Made by a program: the position numbers and the translations under genes
Source: SAR92 bacterium BACL16 MAG-120619-bin48
GTDB lineage: Bacteria > Pseudomonadota > Gammaproteobacteria > Pseudomonadales > Porticoccaceae
Assembly: GCA_001438605.1 (NCBI GenBank)
Contig: LIDE01000006.1
Span: forward strand, 1-64,000
Direction: 5' to 3'
DNA length: 64,000 bases
Shown here: positions 27,857 to 38,400 of the stretch, one piece after another
How the letters are laid out: each line of letters begins with the position of its first letter
How positions within the stretch are numbered: position 1 is the stretch's first letter
The notes under the pieces: generated by a model
Database searches by the model: none
What the model saw: the letters and a program-made list of their open reading frames with translations, nothing else
Told to the model about the DNA's origin: nothing

Positions 27857-29291
27857 AACCAAGATTGTAGCCACGTTGGGGCCAGCCAGTAACGATGAGA
27901 AAACGATTCGCGGGCTAATTAAAGCGGGGGTCAATGTATTCCGTCTGAATTTTTCCCACGGCAGCGCTGACGAGCACATTTTGCGCGCAGCTACCGTGCG
28001 TGCAATTGCTGATGAAATGCATACGCCCGTGGGGATTCTCTGTGATATGCAGGGTCCTAAAATTCGTATCGGCGCTTTCCGCAACGATATGAAAATTGAG
28101 CTGCAGGACGGCGCGACCTTCTGTCTTAGCAGTAAGATTGCTATCGGCGGCGGCGACCAAGACGCTGTTCATATTGATAGCGACCTGCTGAAAGACATTA
28201 GTGTCGGCGACATCCTTCTACTCGACGACGGACGCCTGACGTTCAACGTGACCTCGAGAGACGACTTCTCCGTCACCTGTTTAGTTGTTCAGGGCGGTGT
28301 TCTGTCGAGTAAGAAAGGCGTCAATAAGTTTGGCGGTGGATTATCGGCGCCAGCGTTGACAGAAAAAGACAAGGCCGACATTAAAACAGCAGCCGCACTG
28401 CGCACCGACTATTTAGCAATTTCCTTTGTACACTCAAAAGACGATGTCGAAGAGGCCCGTCAACTCCTTCTGGCTGAGGGCAGTCGCGCGCATATTATCG
28501 CTAAAATTGAGCGCGCAGAGGCGATTACGGAAGAGTTTCTGCCCGGTATTATTGCGAGTGCCGATGGCATTATGGTCGCTCGCGGTGATCTCGGAGTTGA
28601 AATTGGCGATGCTAATTTAGTGGCCGTGCAGAAGCAGTTGATTGAAGCAGCCAATACCGCAAACAAAGTGGTGATTACTGCAACACAGATGATGGAGTCG
28701 ATGATCACCGCCCCAACGCCAACCCGCGCTGAGGTATTTGATGTGGCCAACGCTGTGTTAGATGGCACAGACGCTGTCATGCTGTCGGCAGAAACCGCTG
28801 CCGGCAAATACCCTATCGATACAGTGAAAGCCATGGCGCGGGTCATCGAAGGCGCTGAACGGCACCCACTGGCACAGCGCTCAAAGCACCGCATCGACCA
28901 AACCTTTTCGCGTATTGATGAATCGCTAGCATTGGCTGCCATGTATGTGGCCAACCACTTGACTGGCGTTAAGGCTGTTATTTGTATGACCGAGACAGGT
29001 TTTGCACCGCTCATTATGTCTCGCATCACGTCCTCACTGCCAATTTATGCCATGGCTGAGAAACACGGTACCTGTGAAGTAACCACTCTTTACAAAGGTG
29101 TTGTTCCAGTGCCGTTTTGCGCGTCGAATTTAGACCCAAAAGAAGTTAATCATCGCGCCGTGGAAACACTGCGCGCGCACAACGTCGTCGCTGATGGCGA
29201 TTTAGTGCTGATTACCAAAGGAGATTTTGTCAATGTGCACGGCGGCACCAATACATTAAAAATTGTTCGTGTTGGCGACGTTATTCAGTAG
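27846..29291 (+). CDS. pykA: pyruvate kinase
   Basis: Converts phosphoenolpyruvate and ADP to pyruvate and ATP. The 481-residue protein starts [15 protein letters not shown] and has the catalytic helix region [11 protein letters not shown], then GDLGVEIG and the [10 protein letters not shown] block. ATG 27846 lies inside the end of gap. The pair gap-pykA is co-transcribed away from hexR and completes the lower glycolytic flow after the Entner-Doudoroff step; the intermediate enzymes are elsewhere. Confidence 0.96.
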   Translation: MPRRTKIVATLGPASNDEKTIRGLIKAGVNVFRLNFSHGSADEHILRAATVRAIADEMHTPVGILCDMQGPKIRIGAFRNDMKIELQDGATFCLSSKIAIGGGDQDAVHIDSDLLKDISVGDILLLDDGRLTFNVTSRDDFSVTCLVVQGGVLSSKKGVNKFGGGLSAPALTEKDKADIKTAAALRTDYLAISFVHSKDDVEEARQLLLAEGSRAHIIAKIERAEAITEEFLPGIIASADGIMVARGDLGVEIGDANLVAVQKQLIEAANTANKVVITATQMMESMITAPTPTRAEVFDVANAVLDGTDAVMLSAETAAGKYPIDTVKAMARVIEGAERHPLAQRSKHRIDQTFSRIDESLALAAMYVANHLTGVKAVICMTETGFAPLIMSRITSSLPIYAMAEKHGTCEVTTLYKGVVPVPFCASNLDPKEVNHRAVETLRAHNVVADGDLVLITKGDFVNVHGGTNTLKIVRVGDVIQ

Positions 29292-29382
29292 CCAGCAAGA
29301 TAAACCGTCTCTTCCAGGCCACGGACGGCCAACTTATTTACCCCGCCACTTTTTTGCCCATCTCTCGCCTAAACACTGAATC

Positions 29383-30072
29383 TTAGTGGGCCCAATAAAT
29401 AGCCACCGGCGTTGTCTGCTGCTGCAGTATGGCGCGTATTGGCAACTCCAAACTGTCAGTGCCGCTATTGGCTCTTAGCAACATTTGTTGCTTGCTGGGG
29501 CCGCTGATATGCAAAATAATTTGCTGGCTGTTCAGCAACCGCGGCAGCGTTAAACTCATACGTTGATGGGGTGCGTGCAACGGTGTGACCGCAACACAGT
29601 TGCGGCCAGACGTCATATCGAGACCCTTTTCAAGGGCTTGCGCCCCTGGAAATAATGACGCGGTATGGCCGTCATCGCCCATACCGAGAATCACAACCGT
29701 GAAGCGACCCATATCGGCAAAAGCCCTGTGACAGGCCGACTCACCCTCTTCGGCTGTCGGAGCACTGTTTTTAAGGGAAAGATAGTGCGCACTGCGGGCT
29801 TCGTTGATCAACAAGTTTTCGCAGACAAGCTTTTCGTTGCTATCGGGGTGATCGGCATCTACCCAGCGCTCGTCGGCCAAGGTGATGGTCACCTGTGTCC
29901 AGTCGAGAATTTGTTGCGAGAGCAAATGAAAAAAACCCACCGGAGTGCGCCCGCCCGAGACAACCAGCGACGCCTTGCCGTCAGTTTCAATAGCGCTGCG
30001 CAACATACCGCTGACTTTTTCGCTGAGCGCGATATCGAGTGCCGATGGATTTTCGAATTCAATCATGCCCAT
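29383..30072 (-). CDS. pgl: 6-phosphogluconolactonase
   Basis: Hydrolyses 6-phosphogluconolactone to 6-phosphogluconate, the step between zwf and edd. It has SLVVSGGRTPVGFFHLLS near the N-terminus, TLADERWVDADHPDSNEKLV and the GMGDDGHTASLFPG signature. Start: ATG 30072 (MGMIEFENPS) with TTGAGGA eight bases upstream is best, giving 229 residues and an 11-base overlap-free gap to the zwf stop; upstream ATGs at 30093-30117 lie inside zwf. It is the last gene of the edd operon, convergent with pykA. Confidence 0.93.
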   Translation of the reverse strand: MGMIEFENPSALDIALSEKVSGMLRSAIETDGKASLVVSGGRTPVGFFHLLSQQILDWTQVTITLADERWVDADHPDSNEKLVCENLLINEARSAHYLSLKNSAPTAEEGESACHRAFADMGRFTVVILGMGDDGHTASLFPGAQALEKGLDMTSGRNCVAVTPLHAPHQRMSLTLPRLLNSQQIILHISGPSKQQMLLRANSGTDSLELPIRAILQQQTTPVAIYWAH

Positions 30073-30082
30073 GCCGATATCC

Positions 30083-31540
30083 TCAAGATCCATGCCAGCT
30101 GCGGCCATCTTTCTCAATCAGCATATCTGCTTTGGACGGCCCCCATGTGCCAGCGCCGTAGGACTTGGTCGCCACTTTTTTGTCGGTCCAGGCGTCGATA
30201 AGCGTGTCACACCAACGCCATGACGCTTCGATTTCCTCACGACTCACAAACAGCCACTGATCCCCTTTCATCACCTCTAAGAACAGGCGCTCATAGGCGT
30301 CAGCAATGCGCGATTCACCGGACGAGTCAAAGAAATCAAGATTGAGGGTGCGCTTTTCCAAGCTTAACCGTTCTTTCAAACTCTGCTTTTTCGAAAACAT
30401 CTCAAGCTCGATGCCCTCGTTTGGTTGCAGACGGATAATCAGGCGATTTTTGGCGCCGCTGTCTTTGTCTGGGAAAATTGCGTGCGGATGATCTTTGTAG
30501 GTAATCACAACCTCCGTCACTTTAGCCTTCATTCGCTTACCAGTGCGCAAGTAGAACGGAACCCCTGCCCAACGCCAGTTGTCGATGTAGGCCTTGAGAG
30601 CAACAAAGGTTTCAGTGTCGCTGTTATTGCTCTCACTGCCCTGCTCCTCCATGTAGCCGACCACGGGCTGTCCGTCTATCCAGCCGGCAGAGTACTGTCC
30701 ACGCACAGACTGATCGAGCACGTTATCGCGATCTATGGGACTCAACGCGCGCAGTATTTTGACCTTCTCTGCGCGTATTTCATCCGCTTGCAGGGAGTTT
30801 GGCGGCTCCATTGCTACCATGCACAACAGCTGCAGCAAGTGATTTTGAATCATGTCGCGTAACTGCCCAACCTTGTCGTAGTAGGACCAACGCCCCTCAA
30901 TACCGACAATTTCTCCAGCAGTAATCTGCACATGATCAATACAGGTGTTGTCCCACTGCGAATTAATCATGCGATTGGCAAAACGCAGTGCCATTAAGTT
31001 CTGCACTGTCTCTTTACCGAGATAGTGGTCGATGCGGTAGATATTGCGCTCGCTAAAAAACTCACCCACAGTGCTGTTGACGTCGCGAGAACTTTTCAGG
31101 TCGTGACCAATCGGCTTTTCCAGCACGATTCGCGAGAGACTATCGACACAGCCCGCGGCATCTAAGTGCTTTGAAATCGAGCCATAAAGACTGGGCGGTG
31201 TTGCCATGTAGTAAATTACTGTGCGCTTTTCGACCAACCAGCCCTTCAAGGCCAAGAAGTCTTTTTTCTGCGAAAAGTCGACTTTAATGTAGGTCAACCG
31301 ACGGCTAAATCGCTGCCAAGCAGCCTCGTCCCAGGCTGATTTAGAGACAACTTTCTTTAAGTTTTCATGGGTTTTTTCAATAAACTCGCTGCTGCTGATA
31401 GCTTCCCGTGCGAGCCCGGCAATACGCACGCTGTCACCTAACAATCCAGCGCGATCGAGCTGGTATAGCGCGGGAAATAATTTACGCGCGGAGAGATCAC
31501 CGCGAGCGCCGAATAAAACTAAATCGATATTACTGTTCAT
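30083..31540 (-). CDS. zwf: glucose-6-phosphate 1-dehydrogenase
   Basis: Oxidises glucose-6-phosphate to 6-phosphogluconolactone with NADP. The 485-residue protein shows the coenzyme-binding LFGARGDLSARKLFPALYQL and the substrate-binding signature RIDHYLGKETVQN. ATG 31540 has GAGGG upstream and is preferred to 31552. It lies in the operon edd-glk-eda-zwf-pgl, with 38 bases to eda before it. NADPH made here complements the transhydrogenase encoded later in the window. Confidence 0.96.
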   Translation of the reverse strand: MNSNIDLVLFGARGDLSARKLFPALYQLDRAGLLGDSVRIAGLAREAISSSEFIEKTHENLKKVVSKSAWDEAAWQRFSRRLTYIKVDFSQKKDFLALKGWLVEKRTVIYYMATPPSLYGSISKHLDAAGCVDSLSRIVLEKPIGHDLKSSRDVNSTVGEFFSERNIYRIDHYLGKETVQNLMALRFANRMINSQWDNTCIDHVQITAGEIVGIEGRWSYYDKVGQLRDMIQNHLLQLLCMVAMEPPNSLQADEIRAEKVKILRALSPIDRDNVLDQSVRGQYSAGWIDGQPVVGYMEEQGSESNNSDTETFVALKAYIDNWRWAGVPFYLRTGKRMKAKVTEVVITYKDHPHAIFPDKDSGAKNRLIIRLQPNEGIELEMFSKKQSLKERLSLEKRTLNLDFFDSSGESRIADAYERLFLEVMKGDQWLFVSREEIEASWRWCDTLIDAWTDKKVATKSYGAGTWGPSKADMLIEKDGRSWHGS

Positions 31541-31578
31541 GAAAACCCTCAAATCACGCCGAAGCGTACTTTATTTTT

Positions 31579-32196
31579 TTATCTCTTGAGCGCACTTGCC
31601 TCACGAGCCAACTGCTCTATCTCAGACCAACGCTTCTGCTCCACTAGCTGAGGCGGACAAATCCAAGAGCCGCCAACACAGAGGACATTGGCTAGCGCCA
31701 AGTAGTCCATCACGTTATTCAAGCCGATACCGCCCGTCGGGCAAAATCTGGCATCGGCAAAGGGCCCTGACAGGGCTTTGATCTTCGCCGCGCCACCTGA
31801 CGCCTCTGCGGGGAAAAATTTAAAATCTTGATGGCCGTATTCCATACAGCGCATCATCTCGCTCACCGAGGAAACACCGGGCAGCAGAGGCACAGAAGAG
31901 GCTTTGGCCGCAGCCAGCAGACGGTCAGTTGCGCCAGGGGACACCATAAACTGGCAGCCCAACTGCTCTGACAAAGTCACTTGCTCAGGGGTACAAACAG
32001 TGCCCGTACCAACAATCGCATCAGGCACATGTTGAATAATTTGTTTAATGCCACCCACCGCTGCCGGTGTGCGCAGGGTGATTTCAAGAATGTTTAAACC
32101 GCCGGCCACTAACGCCTGTGCCAGTGGCACCGCATCCTCTTCACGCTCTATCACAATTACAGGAATAACCGATTTTCCGGTCAAAAGGTCTCGCAC
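31579..32196 (-). CDS. eda: 2-dehydro-3-deoxyphosphogluconate aldolase, GTG start
   Basis: Cleaves KDPG to pyruvate and glyceraldehyde-3-phosphate, the last Entner-Doudoroff step. The 205-residue protein has the Glu of ILEITLRTPAA, VGTGTV, and the Schiff-base lysine region HQDFKFFPAEASGG. The open frame continues up to 32343 but that part overlaps glk and is not conserved. GTG at 32196 is preceded by AAGGAG seven bases upstream and gives the normal family N-terminus, only ten bases after the glk stop, so this start is well supported. Confidence 0.95.
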   Translation of the reverse strand: MRDLLTGKSVIPVIVIEREEDAVPLAQALVAGGLNILEITLRTPAAVGGIKQIIQHVPDAIVGTGTVCTPEQVTLSEQLGCQFMVSPGATDRLLAAAKASSVPLLPGVSSVSEMMRCMEYGHQDFKFFPAEASGGAAKIKALSGPFADARFCPTGGIGLNNVMDYLALANVLCVGGSWICPPQLVEQKRWSEIEQLAREASALKR

Positions 32197-32206
32197 AAAT
32201 AGCTCC

Positions 32207-33181
32207 TTAGATCTCTTTAAGTTTTTTCGCCGCGCCCAGCAGCCCGAGGTTATTGCGCATAACCAAGTAGACAGGAATCGGTTGTAGGTAGGAGACAAAG
32301 CGACCTTTGTCCTCAAATTTATTACGGAATCCGCTGTTGACAAAAAATTCGCTAAACCGCGGAATCACGCCGCCCGCAATGTAAATACCGCCCTTTGCGC
32401 CTAGCGTCAGAGCCAAGTTCCCCGCTGCGGCGCCCATCGATTCGCAGAAGGTATTCAAGGCGGTCAACGCTTGCGGATTACTGCCATCGAGCGCTGCACT
32501 GACGACGTCGGGCGGAGTGTCAAAGACAGCGGCGACATTTTCAATACTGCAGATGGCTTTGTAGATATTGACGATGCCGTTACCGGAAAGGACGCGTTCC
32601 AACGAAACACGCTTGTAGCTTTTGCGCAGATTGGTCAAAACCTCCATCTGCCGCTGATCAACCGGCGCGAAATCTGCATGCCCGCCCTCAGTGTCCAATA
32701 CATGATAACCGTTGCTATGGAAGACTAATGCTGCCATCCCCAAGCCAGTTCCTGCCCCTAAAATGCCGATAGGTTTGTGGGTGACAGGCTCGCCGCCGCC
32801 GATTTTTATGCAGTCGTCATCAGAGAGTTCGGTAATACCGTGGGCAACCGCTTCAAAGTCATTGATCACAACCAAACGCTGACAGCCAAACCACTGCAGC
32901 AACTGAGTCTTGGTAAATTGCCAATGGCTATTTGTGAACGCGATGTGTTCGACATCCGCGGGGCAGGCCACGGCGAGACAGACGCCTTTGGGCGCGCCAG
33001 TGAGACCGGTTGCTTCAATAATTTCGGCTCGTAGCTTGACGATCAAATCACTGAACTGCGGATATTCTTCGACGGAGTGATGGAACTCGAATTCACTCTC
33101 TAACTGACCTTCCAAAATTGCAGAAAATCGAGCGTTAGTACCCCCGATATCAGCAACCAAATTCCACGCTTGCCCCGCCAT
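32207..33181 (-). CDS. glk: glucokinase
   Basis: Phosphorylates intracellular glucose to glucose-6-phosphate. The 324-residue protein has the ATP-binding LVADIGGTNARFSA at the N-terminus, the substrate region VINDFEAVAHGI, and GILGAGTGLGMAALV. Start ATG 33181 is only two bases after the edd stop codon. Its place in the Entner-Doudoroff operon means free glucose (rather than PTS-imported glucose phosphate) is the expected input. Confidence 0.94.
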   Translation of the reverse strand: MAGQAWNLVADIGGTNARFSAILEGQLESEFEFHHSVEEYPQFSDLIVKLRAEIIEATGLTGAPKGVCLAVACPADVEHIAFTNSHWQFTKTQLLQWFGCQRLVVINDFEAVAHGITELSDDDCIKIGGGEPVTHKPIGILGAGTGLGMAALVFHSNGYHVLDTEGGHADFAPVDQRQMEVLTNLRKSYKRVSLERVLSGNGIVNIYKAICSIENVAAVFDTPPDVVSAALDGSNPQALTALNTFCESMGAAAGNLALTLGAKGGIYIAGGVIPRFSEFFVNSGFRNKFEDKGRFVSYLQPIPVYLVMRNNLGLLGAAKKLKEI

Positions 33182-33183
33182 GC

Positions 33184-35019
33184 TTATCCCTCGCCAAACA
33201 GGAATGACGCACCCTGCTCTGCATTGCTTATATTATTTCTATTCACCGCGAACAGCTCTCGGCCACAACCGCGCTGCCCAACATTCGGATTTGCCGCCAC
33301 TTCGCGAGCTTCCAGCTGCGCCAGATCACCCATAAACGACAGTTCACCGCGCACCGCATCGACGCGAATAATATCACCATTTGCCACCTTAGAGAGCAGA
33401 CCGCCTTTGGCCGCTTCAGGCACCAGATGGATCGCTGCAGGCACCTTGCCTGACGCGCCGGACATACGCCCATCAGTCACCAGGGCCACTTTGAAACCTT
33501 TGTCCTGCAAAATACCGAGCATCGGCGTCAACTTATGCAACTCAGGCATGCCGAGCGCGCTCGGCCCCTGATAGCGGACAACCACCACGCAGTCGCGATT
33601 TAACACGCCGGACTCAAACAGCGCCGCCAACTGATCTTGACCATCGATCACCACAGCAGGGGCTTCGACTACCTGATGCTCAGCAGCCACGGCAGAGACC
33701 TTAATCACCCCACGTCCCAAATTTCCCTGCAGCAAGCGCAGTCCACCCTCAGGCGAGAAGGGCTGTTCAACAGTGGTCAACACCGTCATATCAAGCGGTG
33801 TGTTCGGCGATTGGCGCCATTGAATTTTACTGCTCTGTCCTTCACCGACCAAAAAGGGCTCTTGGGTAAAGTCAGCAAAAGAGCCTCCCCACGCGGTTTT
33901 CGCATCGGCATGCATCAAACCACCCTCTAAAAGCTGGCGGAATAGACAGCTAGTGCCGCCGGCGGCGTGGAAGTGATTGACGTCGGCTTGACCATTGGGA
34001 TAGACCTTCGCCAACAGAGGTACCGCAGCTGATAAGTCAGAAATATCTGTCCAATTCATCACAATGCCGGCCGCGCGTGCAATCGCCACAAGGTGAATCG
34101 CGTGATTGGTCGAGCCACCCGAGGCCAGTAGCGCAACGGTGGCGTTGACCATCGCCCGCTCGTCAACGATTTCACCTACCGGACGATAATCATTGCCCAG
34201 CGCAGTAATACGGCCAATTTGGTGGCAGACTTCAACGGTTAGTTTTTCACGCAACAGGGTATCCGGATTGACAAAGGAACTTCCCGGCAACTGTAACCCA
34301 AGCGCCTCTACCACCACTTGATTGCTGTTAGCGGTGCCATAAAATGTGCAGGTACCGGCACTGTGATAAGAGTCAGACTCCGCTTGTAATAACTCTTCGC
34401 GGCCAATTTTTCCTTCCGCGAACAGCTGTCGAATACGCACTTTTTCTTTATTTGGCAACCCAGATTCCATGGGGCCCGCAGGTACAAACATGGCCGGCAA
34501 ATAGCCAAAGCTCAACACGCCCATCAGCAAGCCCGGGACAATTTTGTCGCAAATCCCTAACGCAAGCACACCGTCAAACATTTGGTGGGACAGTGACAGC
34601 GCCGTGCACTGTGCAATCAAATCACGGCTTAGCAGGCTCAACTCCATCCCGTCTTGACCCTGAGTGACACCGTCACACATCGCCGGAACACCCCCAGCCA
34701 CCTGCGCAGTGCAGCCTATTTCACGCATCGCTTGCTTTATTTTGTCGGGATACACAGCGTAGGGCTGGTGCGCCGACAGCATATCGTTGTAAGCGGTTAC
34801 GATTGCGATATTGCCCGCTTCCATCAACCTCAGACTGTGTTTATCGTCAGCGCCACAAGCGGCAAAGCCATGGGCAAGATTGCCGCAGCTGAGCTTTCTA
34901 CGCTCGGGACGATTACTGTAGTCTTCGCGGATTTGACGCAAGTAATCTGTCCGCAGAGGACGACTTCTATCAATAATTCGCTGGGTAACTTCAGCGATTG
35001 TGGGGTTTAACTGGCGCAT
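33184..35019 (-). CDS. edd: 6-phosphogluconate dehydratase
   Basis: Iron-sulfur enzyme that dehydrates 6-phosphogluconate to KDPG. The 611-residue protein has the IlvD/Edd-family segments [28 protein letters not shown] and the C-terminal [19 protein letters not shown]; cluster cysteines lie in these blocks. ATG 35019 ([15 protein letters not shown]) has GGAG upstream; the open frame to 35055 is not needed. It is the first gene of the edd-glk-eda-zwf-pgl operon, divergent from pgi and preceded by two HexR-type palindromes. Confidence 0.96.
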   Translation of the reverse strand: MRQLNPTIAEVTQRIIDRSRPLRTDYLRQIREDYSNRPERRKLSCGNLAHGFAACGADDKHSLRLMEAGNIAIVTAYNDMLSAHQPYAVYPDKIKQAMREIGCTAQVAGGVPAMCDGVTQGQDGMELSLLSRDLIAQCTALSLSHQMFDGVLALGICDKIVPGLLMGVLSFGYLPAMFVPAGPMESGLPNKEKVRIRQLFAEGKIGREELLQAESDSYHSAGTCTFYGTANSNQVVVEALGLQLPGSSFVNPDTLLREKLTVEVCHQIGRITALGNDYRPVGEIVDERAMVNATVALLASGGSTNHAIHLVAIARAAGIVMNWTDISDLSAAVPLLAKVYPNGQADVNHFHAAGGTSCLFRQLLEGGLMHADAKTAWGGSFADFTQEPFLVGEGQSSKIQWRQSPNTPLDMTVLTTVEQPFSPEGGLRLLQGNLGRGVIKVSAVAAEHQVVEAPAVVIDGQDQLAALFESGVLNRDCVVVVRYQGPSALGMPELHKLTPMLGILQDKGFKVALVTDGRMSGASGKVPAAIHLVPEAAKGGLLSKVANGDIIRVDAVRGELSFMGDLAQLEAREVAANPNVGQRGCGRELFAVNRNNISNAEQGASFLFGEG

Positions 35020-35047
35020 AAAGGCTCCGTTTAGACGAAGCGTGAAT

Positions 35048-35062
35048 TGTAACAAAATTACG
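35048..35062. promoter_or_regulatory. second HexR-like site near edd
   Basis: TGTAACAAAATTACG keeps TGTAA and AATTAC of the HexR consensus with the right spacing. It starts 29 bases upstream of the edd ATG. Confidence 0.5.
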
Positions 35063-35100
35063 ACTTTACGCCATAAATAATGTATTATTCTCGCTATAAA

Positions 35101-35115
35101 TGTAATTTTATTACA
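35101..35115. promoter_or_regulatory. HexR operator in edd-pgi divergent region
   Basis: TGTAATTTTATTACA is a perfect palindrome apart from the centre base and fits the published HexR consensus at every conserved position. It lies between edd and pgi, so one repressor could control both the Entner-Doudoroff operon and pgi. Confidence 0.8.
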
Positions 35116-35257
35116 TTGCTATTTTCCTACAGCATATCCCCTGCAAATACGTTAAGGTTGCCAAAAATCCAACCGCAATATCGACAGAGGCCTGCCGCCA
35201 GTTTACGCGCTCTCTGCGCTGAAGAAAAAGGCCTTTGCCTTCAAGGAACCGTTAACC

Positions 35258-36853
35258 ATGACCACAACTTACTCCCCAACATCGACCGCAGCATGGGCAC
35301 AGTTGGAACAGCAAGCCATTCACGCAAAGCATGAGACTATCAGTGACTATTTTGCGCAGGACAACAACCGTGTCAGCCAATTGTCAGTGCAGAGCGGCGA
35401 ACTATTCTTAGACTTCTCCAAAAACCTTATCAGCCAGAAAACGTGGCAGGCTCTGCTCGCGCTGGCCGCTGAGTCACCACTAAATGCTCACCGCGCCGCC
35501 ATGTTCAGTGGCGATGTGATTAATAACACGGAAAGTCGCGCTGTATTGCATGCCGCGCTGCGCGCTGAGAGCGGCGACCAGCCCGGCAGCGAAGCGGATC
35601 AGCGCGTTGCCCTGGTCAAGCAGCAACTTGAGGGGGTCAAGCAGGTCAGTGACAAAATTCGCAGCGGCAACTGGTTGGGCAGCACCGGTAAGGCGATAAC
35701 TGATGTCATCAACATTGGCATCGGCGGCTCTGATCTCGGCCCAAAATTGGCCTGTAGCGCCCTTCAAGAGTTTGCCCACCCCGATATCAACCTGCACTTT
35801 ATCTCCAATGTTGATGGCGCAGAGATTTTGTCGTTATTAAAGATGCTTAACCCTGAGACAACGCTGATTGCGCTTGCCAGCAAGACCTTTACCACACAAG
35901 AAACACTGCTCAATGCGAAAACCGCGAGAGATTGGTTTGCCAACACCTTGGGGCTTAAAAATGCGCAGAGCAGCCGTCATTTTGTCGGCTTGACGGCCAA
36001 CCGCGAGAACGCCCTCGCCTATGGCATACCTGATGCGCAAATTCTCGAATTTGCTGAGTGGGTTGGTGGCCGTTATTCGCTGTGGTCGAGCATCGGCCTA
36101 TCGATTGCCATTGCTATTGGTTACGACAAGTTCAAGGATATGCTAGCGGGTGCTCGCGAGATGGATCTGCATTTCCAGGAGGCACCGGCTGAAAAAAATA
36201 TGCCTGTAGTGCTGGCTCTGCTAGGCATCTGGTACAACAACTTCCTTGGCGCGCAGTCAACCGCCGTCATCCCGTATTGCGAACGGCTTTTACTGCTGCC
36301 CTCCTACCTGCAGCAGTTGGATATGGAGAGCAATGGCAAATCAGTAACACGAGACGGACAATCTGTAGGTTATGACACCGGCGCTATTCTCTGGGGTCAG
36401 ACCGGCACCAATGGACAGCACGCCTTTTTCCAATTACTGCATCAGGGAACGCGCCTTGTGCCGATCGACTTTATCGCTGCCGCCGTGGATCACCTGAGCA
36501 ATGACGAACATCACCGCGTATTACTCGGTAATATGCTCGCGCAGTCCAGTGCACTGATGTTTGGCCAGAGCGCTCCCGACGAGGAACCGCACCGCTACTA
36601 TGCCGGCAACAAACCCTCCAATGTTCTGCTGCTCAAAACGTTGTCGGCGAAAAATTTCGGCGCGCTGATTGCGCTTTATGAGCACAAGGTGTTTGTTCAA
36701 GGTTCGATCTGGAATATCAATTCTTTTGATCAATGGGGCGTGGAGCTGGGTAAGAAAATGGCCAACGCACTACTGGCAGATGATGCTGACAACAAGGCCC
36801 CAATGGATGCCTCGACCGCCGCGCTGTTTGCCTACATCGACGCCTGTGATTAG
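35258..36853 (+). CDS. pgi: glucose-6-phosphate isomerase
   Basis: Interconverts glucose-6-phosphate and fructose-6-phosphate. The 531-residue protein has INIGIGGSDLGPKLA, LIALASKTFTTQETL, and the PGI signature WGVELGKKMANALL near the C-terminus. ATG 35258 has AAGGAA upstream. Divergent from edd, with 238 bases of control DNA between; a stable hairpin follows the stop. In a cell using the Entner-Doudoroff route, Pgi would feed fructose-6-phosphate back to Zwf. Confidence 0.96.
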   Translation: MTTTYSPTSTAAWAQLEQQAIHAKHETISDYFAQDNNRVSQLSVQSGELFLDFSKNLISQKTWQALLALAAESPLNAHRAAMFSGDVINNTESRAVLHAALRAESGDQPGSEADQRVALVKQQLEGVKQVSDKIRSGNWLGSTGKAITDVINIGIGGSDLGPKLACSALQEFAHPDINLHFISNVDGAEILSLLKMLNPETTLIALASKTFTTQETLLNAKTARDWFANTLGLKNAQSSRHFVGLTANRENALAYGIPDAQILEFAEWVGGRYSLWSSIGLSIAIAIGYDKFKDMLAGAREMDLHFQEAPAEKNMPVVLALLGIWYNNFLGAQSTAVIPYCERLLLLPSYLQQLDMESNGKSVTRDGQSVGYDTGAILWGQTGTNGQHAFFQLLHQGTRLVPIDFIAAAVDHLSNDEHHRVLLGNMLAQSSALMFGQSAPDEEPHRYYAGNKPSNVLLLKTLSAKNFGALIALYEHKVFVQGSIWNINSFDQWGVELGKKMANALLADDADNKAPMDASTAALFAYIDACD

Positions 36854-36868
36854 ACGCTAGACATACTT

Positions 36869-36890
36869 CGCACCCATTTGTCTGGGTGCG
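36869..36890. terminator. hairpin between convergent pgi and ispH
   Basis: CGCACCCA and TGGGTGCG form a perfect 8-bp stem with a six-base loop just after pgi and before the ispH stop on the other strand. No T-run on either side. Further on, GAATAATCTA is repeated twice (near 36922 and 36937). Confidence 0.55.
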
Positions 36891-36941
36891 CTTGGTCGAG
36901 TTTCGAATGACCCAAGTGAGAATAATCTAAGCGCGAATAAT

Positions 36942-37877
36942 CTAGGAGCGCAGTTCTTTTGGCAGAGAGAAGCTGACATTTTCCTTCACGCCATCTAATT
37001 CCTGCGGCGTATTGGCACCCATCTCAACCAACTTGTTAATCACATCGCGAACCAGAATGTCGGGGGCAGAAGCACCGGCGGTGATACCAATCACTTTGGT
37101 GTTCTCAAGCCATTCAGGGCGAATATCCACGGGGCCGTCAATTAAATAAGCGCGGCAACCACAGTGCTCTGCCAACTCTCGCAAGCGATTGGAATTGGAG
37201 CTGGCAACGGAGCCCACCACTAAAATCAAATCGGTCTCAATCGCCAACTGTTTAACCGCATCTTGGCGGTTCTGTGTGGCGTAGCAAATATCATCTTTGC
37301 GCGGCCCTTCAATCAAGGGGAACTTCAGGCGCAGGGCGTCAATAACTCGGGCCGTGTCGTCCATCGACAGTGTGGTCTGAGTGACAAAGGCGAGCCGTGC
37401 AGGATTTTTCACCGCCAAAGCGTCAACGTCGCGCTCATTTTCCACAAGATAGATATCGCCGCCCTGGGAGTAATCATACTGCCCCATGGTGCCTTCCACT
37501 TCAGGATGCCCTGCGTGGCCGATAAGAATGCATTCCATACCTTCATTGCTGTACTTGGATACCTCGAGATGCACTTTTGTCACTAGCGGACAAGTCGCGT
37601 CAAAGACTTTTAAACTTCTGCGCCGCGCCTCGGCCTGGACTGCTTGCGAAACCCCGTGGGCGCTAAAAATCACCGTCACATCGTCGGGAATTTCATCGAG
37701 CTCGTCGACAAACACTGCTCCTCGCGAACGCAGATCATCAACCACAAATTTGTTATGGACAACCTCATGACGCACATAGATCGGCGCGCCAAAGAGGTCC
37801 AGCGCACGATTGACAATATCGATGGCTCGATCCACGCCCGCACAAAAGCCGCGCGGGTTTGCTAATTTAATATCCAT
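36942..37877 (-). CDS. ispH: 4-hydroxy-3-methylbut-2-enyl diphosphate reductase
   Basis: Last enzyme of the MEP isoprenoid pathway; an iron-sulfur protein producing IPP and DMAPP. The 311-residue protein has the three cluster cysteines in [22 protein letters not shown] and [11 protein letters not shown]. It is the distal gene of the ribF-ileS-lspA-fkpB-ispH cluster that is conserved in gammaproteobacteria, and follows fkpB by 15 bases. Confidence 0.96.
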   Translation of the reverse strand: MDIKLANPRGFCAGVDRAIDIVNRALDLFGAPIYVRHEVVHNKFVVDDLRSRGAVFVDELDEIPDDVTVIFSAHGVSQAVQAEARRRSLKVFDATCPLVTKVHLEVSKYSNEGMECILIGHAGHPEVEGTMGQYDYSQGGDIYLVENERDVDALAVKNPARLAFVTQTTLSMDDTARVIDALRLKFPLIEGPRKDDICYATQNRQDAVKQLAIETDLILVVGSVASSNSNRLRELAEHCGCRAYLIDGPVDIRPEWLENTKVIGITAGASAPDILVRDVINKLVEMGANTPQELDGVKENVSFSLPKELRS

Positions 37878-37892
37878 AACGGCAGCTCACAA

Positions 37893-38333
37893 TCAGTGCA
37901 GACTTTCGGGCAAAACGTCGATAATTTTGACATGAAAAACAATAGTTTTACCGGCCAAGGGATGATTGAAATCAACCATTACCTCACCATCAACAATTTC
38001 TGTAATCACGCCAGGCAGCTCTCCATCGCCATTTTGGAACGAGAACATGGCACCCGGCTCAATCTCCAGATCAGCAAAATTATCCATATCAACACGTTGA
38101 ACATTTTGCTCATTGTGCTGACCGAAGGCTTTTTCTGGAGGAATAACAAATTCTCGCTCATCACCCTGACGAAGGCCCAACAAGGTCTCTTCAAAACCGG
38201 GCAAAAGATTGCCATCACCCACGGAAAATGTCGCGGGATCACCCTCAAAATTGGAGTCTATAACTAACCCATCCTCCAGCAGCAGGGCAAAATGGAGGGT
38301 TACGGTGGTTCCTGCATCTATGGCTATACTCAT
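37893..38333 (-). CDS. fkpB: FKBP-type peptidyl-prolyl cis-trans isomerase (SlpA)
   Basis: A 146-residue SlpA/FkpB-type prolyl isomerase with chaperone activity. The FKBP halves surround the inserted flap domain: LLPGFEETLLGLRQGDEREFVIPPEKAFGQ, then VMVDFNHPLAGKTIVFHVKI. The MVDFNHPLAGK motif is characteristic. The ATG at 38333 is used; the frame also offers GTG one codon earlier. It lies between lspA and ispH in the conserved cluster. Confidence 0.92.
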   Translation of the reverse strand: MSIAIDAGTTVTLHFALLLEDGLVIDSNFEGDPATFSVGDGNLLPGFEETLLGLRQGDEREFVIPPEKAFGQHNEQNVQRVDMDNFADLEIEPGAMFSFQNGDGELPGVITEIVDGEVMVDFNHPLAGKTIVFHVKIIDVLPESLH

Positions 38334-38400
38334 CACTAAATTCTGGTGTCCTTATTTATTTCGTGTGACAGCAAGAGGGCGACAGCAAACGCTGCGGCCA

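Noticed and set aside
30083..31540. GARGDL instead of GASGDL in Zwf as a sign of lost function
   Set aside because: E. coli Zwf has GAKGDL, so this position varies normally; all other motifs are intact.
36910..36946. Short direct repeat GAATAATCTA near the ispH stop
   Set aside because: Only two ten-base copies; too little to interpret beyond local duplication.
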